Assembly (NCBI GenBank): GCA_009778165.1
Contig: WRKF01000186.1
Span: forward strand, 1 to 45,149
Direction of reading: 5' to 3'
Source of the DNA: Defluviitaleaceae bacterium
GTDB lineage: Bacteria; Bacillota; Clostridia; Lachnospirales; UBA5962
Length of the DNA stretch: 45,149 nt
Below the pieces are notes generated by a model that saw nothing but the letters and a program-made list of their open reading frames with translations, was not told the DNA's origin and did no database searches. The translations under genes were made by a program, and so were the position numbers. Below are positions 34,337 through 41,868 of the stretch, one piece after another. The stretch's first letter is position 1, and each line of letters starts with the position of its first letter.

Positions 34337-35365
34337 TTAGGGTTTACCCCATTTTATGACGGCTGCACTCCATACATAACCAATGCCGGCGGCAACCATT
34401 AACACTACCGAACCATCGCCTATTTTGCCTTGTTCAAGCCCGAGTTTTAAAGAAAGTATTTGATCCACCTGTCCCATATGACCGTAGTTTTCCAAATAAA
34501 TGCTTTGAGCATCTGTTAACCCAAGCTCCTGCAACAACACGCTGTGCATAGATCTTTTAAAGTGCAATACAGCCAAATAATCTATATCTTTTCGGGTAAG
34601 GTTAGAACGGTGCAGGGCTTTATCTATGCATTCGTACCAGTTGGGCATAGATACGGCATTAAGTCCGTCTTTCATATGCTTGGGGTTCATCAATTTAAGT
34701 GATTTGTAGCCTTTGTCTACATTCGCTTGTGTGAATGGGTTGTTTATACCACCAATCTCTATACCTGCATCGTGTACAAAAGAACCATCGGCTTTTATAT
34801 GGCTACCTAGCAACAAGTTTTTGTTCAGCCCTTTTTGCAAAATAATTGCACCACCACCGGCAGACAAGTTATACATCATTGACATGTTAGGGTCGGTATA
34901 GTCTACAAAATCGCCGTTTCTGTAGCCGCCTGCAACCATAACCGTATCTATCTCCGGATCGCCCAGCAACATGTCTTTTGCCATTTTTAAGGCAGTTACA
35001 GTTGTGCAACAACGGTTTTGAACATCTATCCCCCAAGCGTTTACTGCCCCTATCTTGTTTTGTATGTACAATGCCGATGTTGTTAAGGGGTACTCTTTCC
35101 ATTCCTCGCCCATACACAAAATAACGTCTATATCTTTTGCGTTTATCCGGGCGTTTTCCAGAGCTTGAGCGGCAGCTTTTGCCCCCATCTCTTGGGTTCC
35201 GTCGTCTTTACCGGGTATGCTTTTTTGCACAATCCCCAGTTTTGCCGCTATATCTTGCTCTGTCCAATTGCCTGCCGTTTTGTCAGCGATTTCTTTTGCT
35301 GTTAGTTTACCTTCGGGTATATATAACCCTATACCGGCTATGCCAATATTTTCTGTATTTGCCAC
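34337..35365 (-). CDS. Divergent KASIII (FabH-like) condensing enzyme
   Basis: The 342-residue protein has the thiolase fold of KASIII: IGIAGIGLYIPEGKLT at the start, IDVQNRCCTTVTALKMAKDM around the catalytic Cys (119/120), YNLSAGGGAIIL, and GLEQGKIGDGSVVLMVAAGIGYVW at the end. The usual HQAN motif reads LHFKRSMHS and the usual catalytic Asn segment reads ENYGHMGQ, with His in place of Asn. So it may be acyl-transferring rather than decarboxylating. A GTG start at 35365 follows AAGGAG. It lies between the CoA-transferase genes and livH in one run of genes. It is not the fatty-acid FabH by context. Confidence 0.85.
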   Translation of the reverse strand: MANTENIGIAGIGLYIPEGKLTAKEIADKTAGNWTEQDIAAKLGIVQKSIPGKDDGTQEMGAKAAAQALENARINAKDIDVILCMGEEWKEYPLTTSALYIQNKIGAVNAWGIDVQNRCCTTVTALKMAKDMLLGDPEIDTVMVAGGYRNGDFVDYTDPNMSMMYNLSAGGGAIILQKGLNKNLLLGSHIKADGSFVHDAGIEIGGINNPFTQANVDKGYKSLKLMNPKHMKDGLNAVSMPNWYECIDKALHRSNLTRKDIDYLAVLHFKRSMHSVLLQELGLTDAQSIYLENYGHMGQVDQILSLKLGLEQGKIGDGSVVLMVAAGIGYVWSAAVIKWGKP

Positions 35366-35383
35366 ATAAATCTCCTTCTCTAA

Positions 35384-36034
35384 TCAACTTTGTTTAAGAT
35401 CGGGTGCTGTGATAAGTTCCGCTTCTGTGGCTTGCTGTACCTGCTCTAATGTGTAATCGTTAAGAATTTCTTCAAGCACAAGGCCTTTGTCTGTAACTCT
35501 TATAACTGCCATTTCGGTAATAATGAGATTCACCGCATTTTTTGCTGTTAGTGGAAGGTTGCATTCTTTTAAAATTTTCGGAGCACCTTTTGCTGTATGC
35601 TCCATAGCTACTATTACTTGTTTTGCACCCGTTAACAAATCCATTGCTCCACCCATGCCGGGTACTAGTTTTCCCGGTATCATATAGTTTGCAATATTAC
35701 CACCTTCATCTACTTGCAGGGAACCCAACACAGTTACGTCTAAATGACCACCGCGTATAATTCCAAAAGAAACAGCACTATCGAAAAATGCCCCCCCCGA
35801 GTTTATTGTTACAGGCACACCACCGGCATTTGTTATTGTGGTATCGGTTACGGGTTCTTGAGCAGGCCCCATACCAACAAAGCCGTTTTCTGAGTGCAGT
35901 GTTACATTAATATTGTTTGGTATAAAGTTAGCCACCCTAGTCGGAAGACCTATACCAAGGTTTACAAGTTGCCCGTCCTTTAGCTCAGCAGCTACTCTTT
36001 TGGCAATGGTGTTTTGTAATTGTTCTTTGTCCAT
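35384..36034 (-). CDS. atoA: 3-oxoacid CoA-transferase, subunit B
   Basis: The 216-residue protein has the subunit B hallmark: LVNLGIGLPTRVANFIP and HSENGFVGMGPA, where the Glu of SENG carries the CoA thioester. GGHLDVTVLGSLQVDEGGNIAN and GMGGAMDLLTGAKQVIV complete the match. With subunit A it moves CoA between a short acid and acetyl- or succinyl-CoA. It starts 14 bases after subunit A ends. The exact acid cannot be read; acetoacetate-type acids are likely. Confidence 0.93.
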   Translation of the reverse strand: MDKEQLQNTIAKRVAAELKDGQLVNLGIGLPTRVANFIPNNINVTLHSENGFVGMGPAQEPVTDTTITNAGGVPVTINSGGAFFDSAVSFGIIRGGHLDVTVLGSLQVDEGGNIANYMIPGKLVPGMGGAMDLLTGAKQVIVAMEHTAKGAPKILKECNLPLTAKNAVNLIITEMAVIRVTDKGLVLEEILNDYTLEQVQQATEAELITAPDLKQS

Positions 36035-36048
36035 TAGACACCCCCTAC

Positions 36049-36687
36049 TTACGATACTATGTGATTAACAAATACACTTGGTGTGTGGACATAATTAGGG
36101 TCTATGCTGTCTACCAAGTTGTTTGTTTCTACAATTGTTGTTTTTGCCGCAGCTGCCATTACACTGTTAAAATTAGCGGCGGAGCCTTTATATAACAAGT
36201 TCCCTTCTTTATCTGCTTGATCTGCATAAATTAGTGCAACATCGGCATGAAGAGGGAGTTCCAACAAATACTCTTTGCCATCTATTGTAAGTTTTTCTTT
36301 CCCCTCTGCCACAAGGGTACCAAGACCGGTAGGTGTTAGCACTCCTCCAAGCCCATAACCGGCGGCCCGTATTTTTTCCACAAGCGAACCCTGGGGAACA
36401 AGAACAACTTCTGTTTCGTTTTCTGTCATTTGGCGGCCTGTTTCTTTGTTTGTGCCAATGTGAGATGCATATATTTTTTTGCATTGCTTGTTTACCACAA
36501 GTTTGCCAACACCCTTGTCAACGAAACCGGTATCGCTTGATATTAAAGTTAGATTTTTTTTGCCCGATGCCACCAAAGCATCCACAAGCCTCTCAGGTGT
36601 ACCATTCGTTAAAAAACCGCCTATCATTATTGTGTCGCCATCTTTAATAAAATCTATTGCTCGGGACACAGATATAATTTTGTTCAT
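36049..36687 (-). CDS. atoD: 3-oxoacid CoA-transferase, subunit A
   Basis: The 212-residue protein has the subunit A signature: DGDTIMIGGFLTNGTPERLV, LVVNKQCKKIYASHIGTN, VLVPQGSLVEKIRAAGYGLG and ALIYADQADKEGNLLYKGSA. It forms the other half of the CoA-transferase. It begins 3 bases after the thiolase stop. Confidence 0.93.
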   Translation of the reverse strand: MNKIISVSRAIDFIKDGDTIMIGGFLTNGTPERLVDALVASGKKNLTLISSDTGFVDKGVGKLVVNKQCKKIYASHIGTNKETGRQMTENETEVVLVPQGSLVEKIRAAGYGLGGVLTPTGLGTLVAEGKEKLTIDGKEYLLELPLHADVALIYADQADKEGNLLYKGSAANFNSVMAAAAKTTIVETNNLVDSIDPNYVHTPSVFVNHIVS

Positions 36688-36690
36688 TTG

Positions 36691-37872
36691 TTATCCTTTC
36701 ACAATCATAGAAATACCCTGCCCACCGCCTATACAAAGGGTTGCAAGACCGTACTTTGCTTTGGTTTTCACCATTTCATTTATCAGTGTTACAAGCACTC
36801 TGGCACCGCTGGCTCCAATGGGATGCCCCAAAGATATTGCCCCGCCATTTACATTTACTTTGTTCTTGTCTAACCCAAGCTCTCTGATAACTGTTAGAGC
36901 TTGTACAGCAAAAGCCTCGTTTGCTTCTATTAAATCTAAATCTGCTACAGTAATGCCTGCTTTTTTTAGAACTTTTTGTGTCGCCGGTATAGGGCCGGTA
37001 CCCATTACAGCGGGCTCAACTCCCGCACTTGCACTAGCTACAATTTCTACCAGTGGTTTAATTCCAAGGCTTTTCGCCTTTTCTTCACTCATTAACACCA
37101 GTGCAGCGGCTCCATCATTTATACCGGAGGCATTTGCCGCAGTTACGCTACCCTCTTTATCAAAAGCAGGCCTAAGTTTACCTAAACTTTCCACTGTAAC
37201 ACCTTTTTTAGGGTATTCATCCGCATCTACTATTATTGGCTCTCCCTTTCTTTGGGGTATAGTTACAGAGGTAATCTCTTCTTTAAACTTTCCAGCCCCA
37301 ATAGCTGCTTCTGCTTTGTTTTGGCTTTCTGTCGCCAGTTCATCTTGTTCTTTTCTGGAAATATTGTATTTCTTTGCTAAATTCTCTGCTGTTATACCCA
37401 TGTGGTAGTTGTTAAATATATCTGTTAAACCATCGTATACCATAGAATCTACTGCCTTGCCATCCCCCATTTTTTGTCCCCAGCGTAGCCCAGGCAAAAT
37501 ATATGGGCTTTGGCTCATGTTTTCTGTGCCGCCAACTACAACTATTTGGGCATCGCCCATTGCTATTGCTTGGGCACCCAACTCTACTGCCTTTAATCCG
37601 GAGCCACAAACCATATTAACAACATAAGAGGGAGTTTCTATTGGTATATTTGCTTTCACAGATATTTGCCGTGCCACATTTTGCCCCAACCCTGTTTGTA
37701 ATACGTTACCAAAAATAACTTGATCTACTTGTTTTGAATCAATGCCGGTACTTTGTAAAACATCGTTTACCACTGTTGCTCCCAAATCTACTGCAGATAC
37801 ATTTTTGTATACTCCACCAAACGACCCGATAGGAGTTCTTTTTGCTGCCACAATTACTGCTTTTATACTCAT
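36691..37872 (-). CDS. Acetyl-CoA acetyltransferase (thiolase)
   Basis: The 393-residue thiolase has the nucleophile Cys in [15 protein letters not shown], the His in [16 protein letters not shown] and the second Cys in TLCIGGGQG. It joins two acetyl-CoA to acetoacetyl-CoA or splits 3-ketoacyl-CoA. The ATG at 37872 is chosen because AGGAGG is 9 bases upstream; the longer reading frame from 37944 has no site. It is the first gene of a ten-gene run with CoA-transferase, KASIII, LIV importer and peptidase. An inverted repeat pairs the region just before the ribosome binding site with a sequence about 100 bases upstream. Confidence 0.94.
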   Translation of the reverse strand: MSIKAVIVAAKRTPIGSFGGVYKNVSAVDLGATVVNDVLQSTGIDSKQVDQVIFGNVLQTGLGQNVARQISVKANIPIETPSYVVNMVCGSGLKAVELGAQAIAMGDAQIVVVGGTENMSQSPYILPGLRWGQKMGDGKAVDSMVYDGLTDIFNNYHMGITAENLAKKYNISRKEQDELATESQNKAEAAIGAGKFKEEITSVTIPQRKGEPIIVDADEYPKKGVTVESLGKLRPAFDKEGSVTAANASGINDGAAALVLMSEEKAKSLGIKPLVEIVASASAGVEPAVMGTGPIPATQKVLKKAGITVADLDLIEANEAFAVQALTVIRELGLDKNKVNVNGGAISLGHPIGASGARVLVTLINEMVKTKAKYGLATLCIGGGQGISMIVKG

Positions 37873-37887
37873 TACCATTAACCTCCT

Positions 37888-37993
37888 ATAGCAAACGTAA
37901 TTTGAAATCATTGATGCAGAGGAAAACACATCACCAAAAGGCACAAGGGTACTTCGACCGACGGTATCCCCGGATTGAAAAGTCGTTTGCTAT
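37888..37993 (-). promoter_or_regulatory. Possible structured leader of the thiolase-LIV operon
   Basis: On the minus strand ATAGCAAACG (37984-37993) pairs with CGTTTGCTAT (37888-37897), a 10-bp stem that ends directly at the AGGAGG site. In between, shorter stems such as TGATG / CATCA can form. This is the layout of a leader that could hide or expose the ribosome binding site. No known riboswitch consensus was recognised. Confidence 0.45.
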
Positions 37994-38058
37994 GACATTT
38001 TTTCGAAACATATTTTGAATTCAATATTTCAATACTTAACCAAAATACTAACCTATTA

Positions 38059-38126
38059 TATATATACATGTCAAATATTAATATTTTATAGTAACTATTA
38101 AAAAAAATTATAGCTACTTTCGAGCT
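38059..38126. repeat. Direct repeat, copy 1
   Basis: A 68-base AT-rich sequence starting TATATATACATGTCAAATAT is repeated at 38249-38317 with about 2-3 mismatches at an offset of 190 bases. It contains a TAGCTAC-type hairpin at its end. On the minus strand it holds a TTGACA that could be a -35 box. Confidence 0.85.
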
Positions 38127-38131
38127 ACAGC

Positions 38132-38176
38132 AAATTAATTTTTCGTTAACTTTTTTTAATACGAAAAAATTAATTT
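38132..38176. repeat. Imperfect palindrome related to the one at 6445
   Basis: AAATTAATTTTTCGT and ACGAAAAAATTAATTT pair with one bulge across a 14-base loop that contains GTTAAC-like sequence. The arms and the flanking GCCTATTTTAAAA (minus strand, near 38205-38220) resemble the palindrome next to the first Rpn gene. Confidence 0.65.
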
Positions 38177-38248
38177 ACTTTCTTGATTTAAGTGCGATTT
38201 ATAGTTTTTTTAAAATAGGCGACCATTAGTAAAAGTGCTATAGCAACT

Positions 38249-38317
38249 TATATATACATGTCAAATATTAATATTTTATAGTAACTATTAAAAAAAACTA
38301 TAGCTACTTTCAAGCTA
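38249..38317. repeat. Direct repeat, copy 2
   Basis: Second copy of the 68-base repeat at 38059-38126. It lies upstream of the truncated Rpn gene. On the minus strand TTGACA, a 16-base spacer and TATAGC could act as a weak promoter. Confidence 0.85.
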
Positions 38318-38464
38318 TATAGTAAATTAGCTTTTGTGATTTGAAAGGGAACGATGAAAATTAATTTGCTATATATTGCGTAAACAAAAGAAATATGCTA
38401 TTATGAAGCGAGGGAAGGTGATACCATTATAGTCTACTCCGACTATCATAACAAAGTCGGTTTT

Positions 38465-38911
38465 TTGACGGACAAATATTCTAATTACTATGTAGAGTTA
38501 CCGAAGCTGCCGAAAGACAAGAAAGGGCTACCGGAAAATTATCACGATATATGGGATATAGCAAAAGCCCTTAAAACAAAGTTTAAAGACTACGAGGAGG
38601 TAAAAGGGATGCAGGAACTAAGAAATTCTACAGAATTGGCTATTCTGGACGAATTACACAACGCACTTTCTTCTGATGATGTAGTTTATGAAGCCTTGTT
38701 GAGAAAAGAAGCCCAATCTTTGTATGAAAAACAGTTGTATGAAGAAAAAATACAAGGCATAGAACAAGGCATAGAGCAAGGCTTAGAACGAGGTAAAACT
38801 GAAACAGTTATTGAAATGCTAAGGGAAGGCTTTGAAAGAGATGTTATTGCCAAAATAACAAAAATGCCTATGGACAGGGTTGATGAGATAGCAAGTAAGC
38901 ACGGGGTTTAA
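38465..38911 (+). pseudogene. Truncated Rpn-family nuclease (C-terminal part only)
   Basis: The reading frame encodes FLTDKYSNYYVELPKLPKD, then PENYHDIWDIAKALK, matching the Rpn1 protein segment (FLADKYSTYFIELPKM and PQEYHDLWDL). The nuclease core with the E-x-Q motif is missing: the frame upstream is open only to about 38384 and has no homology there or ATG. After the shared part there are EQGIEQGLERGKTETVIEML and a C-terminal helix typical of the family tail. The TTG at 38465 has no ribosome binding site. It is a remnant of a mobile-type gene, followed by a good terminator. The tail is not related to the Rpn1 tail, so the two copies are from different lineages. Confidence 0.8.
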
Positions 38912-38916
38912 CACTA

Positions 38917-38946
38917 AGCATTCGCCAATTGGCGGATGCTTTTTTT
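38917..38946 (+). terminator. Terminator after the truncated Rpn gene
   Basis: AGCATTCGCC and GGCGGATGCT form a 10-bp stem (one G-T pair) with a 4-base loop, followed by TTTTTT. Confidence 0.9.
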
Positions 38947-39021
38947 CAACGTCTTATAAACGGCACAAGTAATAGGTTCAGGAAAGTTTATGAAACGGCT
39001 GTGATTTAACGGAAAAAAGTC

Positions 39022-39050
39022 TTGACAAAAGTAAATATGTGTTGTACAAT
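39022..39050 (+). promoter_or_regulatory. Promoter of the Mrp operon
   Basis: TTGACA (39022-39027), 17-base spacer and TACAAT (39045-39050). The leader of about 100 bases has a hairpin with GCTAATATCA and TGATACGTAGC (39102-39127), which may be a regulator site. Confidence 0.82.
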
Positions 39051-39159
39051 TTTTGAAGGTTTCAAAAAATCTACATATTATATTACACTTTTTGTTACGC
39101 TGCTAATATCATGTTATGATACGTAGCAATTTGCATTTGCATGTGGAAGTGAGGTTTTT

Positions 39160-39678
39160 GTGGGAAGATATGGTTTTTATATTTTGCTGGCTTTAGCAGG
39201 TTTTTGGATTATTCTGGTAGAGAATATTACGTGGCAGTCTTTGGCTGTTGGTCTTTTGATTGGGGCATTTTGCACCTATCTTGCTGATATGTTCCTTCCC
39301 CCCTTAGAAGAAGCAAAAAAAATAAAATTTTCCAAACTGATTTTTTATCCTTTTTATATTATTGGTCAAGTTTATATTGCCGGCTTTCATATAATAAAGT
39401 TTGTAATCGTGGGGGCTAAATTTGATTTTGTAAATGTAAAAACCAATTTGAAATCCGAAACATTGAAGGTGTTGCTCATGGATTCCATCACATTTGTGCC
39501 CGGTTCTATTTCTGTTGAAATGGAAGAGGATACAATAATGACTTTGTGCATATACGATAAAAGGCTGGATGTAAACAACCCAAAAGACAAAAAGGTAATT
39601 GACAAGTGGATAAAAGCCGATTTGGAAGAGAGGTTATCTGTTGCAGAAGCAGATGATACAAAAAAGGAGGATGTATAG
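39160..39678 (+). CDS. mrpE: Mrp antiporter subunit E
   Basis: The 172-residue protein has two or three N-terminal helices (LALAGFWIILVE, LAVGLLIGAF) and the subunit E segment TLKVLLMDSITFVPGSISVE. It starts with GTG at 39160 after GTGAGG. It is the first gene of a tightly packed antiporter operon; its stop touches the start of mrpF. Part of a membrane complex that exchanges Na+ (or K+) for H+. Confidence 0.93.
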   Translation: MGRYGFYILLALAGFWIILVENITWQSLAVGLLIGAFCTYLADMFLPPLEEAKKIKFSKLIFYPFYIIGQVYIAGFHIIKFVIVGAKFDFVNVKTNLKSETLKVLLMDSITFVPGSISVEMEEDTIMTLCIYDKRLDVNNPKDKKVIDKWIKADLEERLSVAEADDTKKEDV

Positions 39679-40044
39679 GTGGAAAATTTTCTTATGTATG
39701 TTTTATGGATCAAACTTCTCGTTGTTATGATTTATATTTTTTACACAATAAAAGGTCCTAGTATTTGGGACAGGCTTTTGGGTATGAATCTTATAGTTGC
39801 CAAAACTATTATGTTGATAGCGGTGTTTGCATCTATTACCGGTATGACATTTTTGTTGGACTTCGCCATTATATATACCCTTTTCGGCTTTATAGGAACT
39901 ATATTTATCGCTATGTTTTTGTCTAAGCATCGGCTTGGCAAAATACGGAAAGTTAGAACACCGGAAAAAGAAAAAGATGAAACAGAAATTGGATCTATAA
40001 CTCCTGCAACAGAATTGCCCCAAACCGAAGGAGGTGAGCTATAA
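39679..40044 (+). CDS. mrpF: Mrp antiporter subunit F
   Basis: The 121-residue protein has three helices and the subunit F segment KGPSIWDRLLGMNLIVAKTI. The C-terminal tail from about 90 is polar and longer than usual. GTG start with AGGAGG 8 bases upstream; the mrpE stop ends at the base before. Confidence 0.92.
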   Translation: MENFLMYVLWIKLLVVMIYIFYTIKGPSIWDRLLGMNLIVAKTIMLIAVFASITGMTFLLDFAIIYTLFGFIGTIFIAMFLSKHRLGKIRKVRTPEKEKDETEIGSITPATELPQTEGGEL

Positions 40045-40383
40045 ATGGACGCAAGAGAAATTGTTAGCAGTATTGTTATAGGAATGGGAGTTGCTATGAT
40101 GCTCTTTGGCGTTATAGGAATCTTTCGTTTCAAAGACTTTTATCAACGGCTTTTAGTTGCTGCCAAAGTTGATACCGTAAGTATGATAACACTGTTTTTG
40201 GGTTTATCTATACGTCATGGATTTAGCTTTTTTTCCGCTAAACTTATTTTGATTATAATTATTGTTTTAATACTTAATCCTATGGTGGGGCATGTTATGG
40301 TTCACTCTGCTTATAAATCCGGTTACAGGTTGTCAGGTCAGCTGGAGCCGGAAAATGAGGATGAGACAAATATAGTAAGATAG
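40045..40383 (+). CDS. mrpG: Mrp antiporter subunit G
   Basis: The 112-residue protein has three helices and the subunit G motif GVIGIFRFKDFYQRLLVAAK, then VDTVSMITLFLGLSI. The ATG follows the mrpF stop directly. Confidence 0.93.
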   Translation: MDAREIVSSIVIGMGVAMMLFGVIGIFRFKDFYQRLLVAAKVDTVSMITLFLGLSIRHGFSFFSAKLILIIIIVLILNPMVGHVMVHSAYKSGYRLSGQLEPENEDETNIVR

Positions 40384-40442
40384 AAAAAAATAATAGGTTA
40401 GCTCACCAGTTTCTGCACCCCTTAGGATTGGAGGATATACAA

Positions 40443-41399
40443 ATGTATTTGGTGTATACACTATTTTTTATGCTCTTTGTAAGTTCATTTATGATTATGT
40501 TTGAACGCAGGGTTTACCGTATTATTATATACACCTGTGTTTTTTCCCTTCTCATTTCTTTAATATACTTGGTTTTGGGTAGTCCCGATGTGGCAATGGC
40601 GGAAGCGGCTATTGGGACATATGCCATTATATTTTTTATTGTTGTTGCCGAAAGATATTATGGCAGAGAGGCGATAAAAACAACTTTTATACCTTCTTCA
40701 AAAAACAAAAAAAGCGGTTTTTTCATTAAAACTTCCTTGGCTTTTGTATTTGTAAGCATTGTTGCCGGATTGTTTATTGCTTTTTCCCCTAGTATGGATG
40801 CAAATTTGTATCTGAGGGATCAGTTTATCTTGCGTGCTTACGAAGAGGTAGGGGGTCAAAATATAATCGGTAATATTTTGATGGGATATAGGCTTTACGA
40901 CACACTTTTTGAGGCTTTGGCTCTTGTTATAGCTGTTATGGCTGTTGGTAATTTTTCCTGGTTGGACAGAGAACAGGCAACTCCAATAGACTCTAGCGAA
41001 GTTAAAAGAGATCGGGTTGCAGTCTATTCTATCCGCATAATAAGCCCAATCATACTCCTTTTTGGTATATATCTTATTATTAATGGTCATATATCTGCCG
41101 GCGGGGGTTTTCAGGGTGGTGTGGCTGTAGCTTGCTTTTTTATATGCCGCTACATGATACACAACATTCACGATATGCCGGTTAAAAAAGTTTTGAAGCT
41201 AGAGGAGATTATTTTTGTGACTCTTGTTCTTGTTGCGGTTGTTGCCGTATTTTTTGATGTATCAACATTTGTGGAGCATGAGTATTTAACTATATACCAA
41301 AATATTCACCTTGTTGTTGTAAACTCCCTTGTGGGCATAAAAGTTGCTTGTGGTTTTATTGTGTTGTTCTATAGATACATTACTATCGAACGAGCATAG
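40443..41399 (+). CDS. Fused MbhD/MbhE/MrpB-like Mrp subunit
   Basis: The 318-residue protein joins three parts. Residues 1 to about 85 are MbhD-like, equal to the first C-terminal part of MrpA (LGSPDVAMAEAAIGTYAI). Residues about 95-175 are MbhE-like (GGQNIIGNILMGYRLYDTL, FEALALVIAVMAV). Residues about 195-315 are MrpB (SIRIISPIILLFGIYLIING, HISAGGGFQGGVAVA). The ATG at 40443 has GGAGGA 7 bases upstream. In typical Mrp operons MbhD/E are the end of the big MrpA protein; here they are fused to MrpB instead. Confidence 0.88.
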   Translation: MYLVYTLFFMLFVSSFMIMFERRVYRIIIYTCVFSLLISLIYLVLGSPDVAMAEAAIGTYAIIFFIVVAERYYGREAIKTTFIPSSKNKKSGFFIKTSLAFVFVSIVAGLFIAFSPSMDANLYLRDQFILRAYEEVGGQNIIGNILMGYRLYDTLFEALALVIAVMAVGNFSWLDREQATPIDSSEVKRDRVAVYSIRIISPIILLFGIYLIINGHISAGGGFQGGVAVACFFICRYMIHNIHDMPVKKVLKLEEIIFVTLVLVAVVAVFFDVSTFVEHEYLTIYQNIHLVVVNSLVGIKVACGFIVLFYRYITIERA

Positions 41400-41448
41400 C
41401 GAGTATAGGTAAAATTATAGAAATTATAGACGAAAGGATTTGCTTTTT

Positions 41449-41865
41449 ATGGAAATTTTCGGTATAAGATTTTTGGAGTTGCTCCCGATCGCCCTCTTCT
41501 TTATAGCGATTTTTGGGCTTATAACTGCCAACAATGCAATTAAATCTGTAATATACATGATTATGCTTAATGGTGCTGTAATTATTTATTGGATAGCTCT
41601 TGGTAGCCGTGTTGGCACTATACCCCCTATCCTGGAAACGGTATACCATGTTGAACTGCATTTTTATGAATTTGCAGACCCGGTACCCCAGGCTCTAATG
41701 ATTACGACTATTATTATAGGGTTTTGTGTTACTGCGGTAAATATTATTATGCTCAACACTTTGCACAGAAGATACAAAACAACGGACTGGAATACCATGT
41801 TCGACTTGGTTAAAGAGGAAATTAGCGAAAGACAAAATGAAGGGAAAAAGGAGGCGCAAGGTTAG
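41449..41865 (+). CDS. mrpC: Mrp antiporter subunit C (NuoK-like)
   Basis: The 138-residue protein has three helices and the NuoK/MrpC pattern: FGLITANNAIKSVIYMIMLN and DPVPQALMITTIIIGFCVTA. The ATG at 41449 has AAAGGA 9 bases upstream. Subunit C is part of the proton and sodium path. Confidence 0.92.
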   Translation: MEIFGIRFLELLPIALFFIAIFGLITANNAIKSVIYMIMLNGAVIIYWIALGSRVGTIPPILETVYHVELHFYEFADPVPQALMITTIIIGFCVTAVNIIMLNTLHRRYKTTDWNTMFDLVKEEISERQNEGKKEAQG

Positions 41866-41868
41866 GAT

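Noticed and set aside
36479-37408. Plus-strand ORF of 309 aa
   Set aside because: It is antisense to the CoA-transferase and thiolase genes, which have full catalytic motifs; Ser/Pro-rich text and no ribosome binding site.
38059-38317. CRISPR array
   Set aside because: Only two copies, 68 bases long with 122 bases between them; no further repeats or cas genes.
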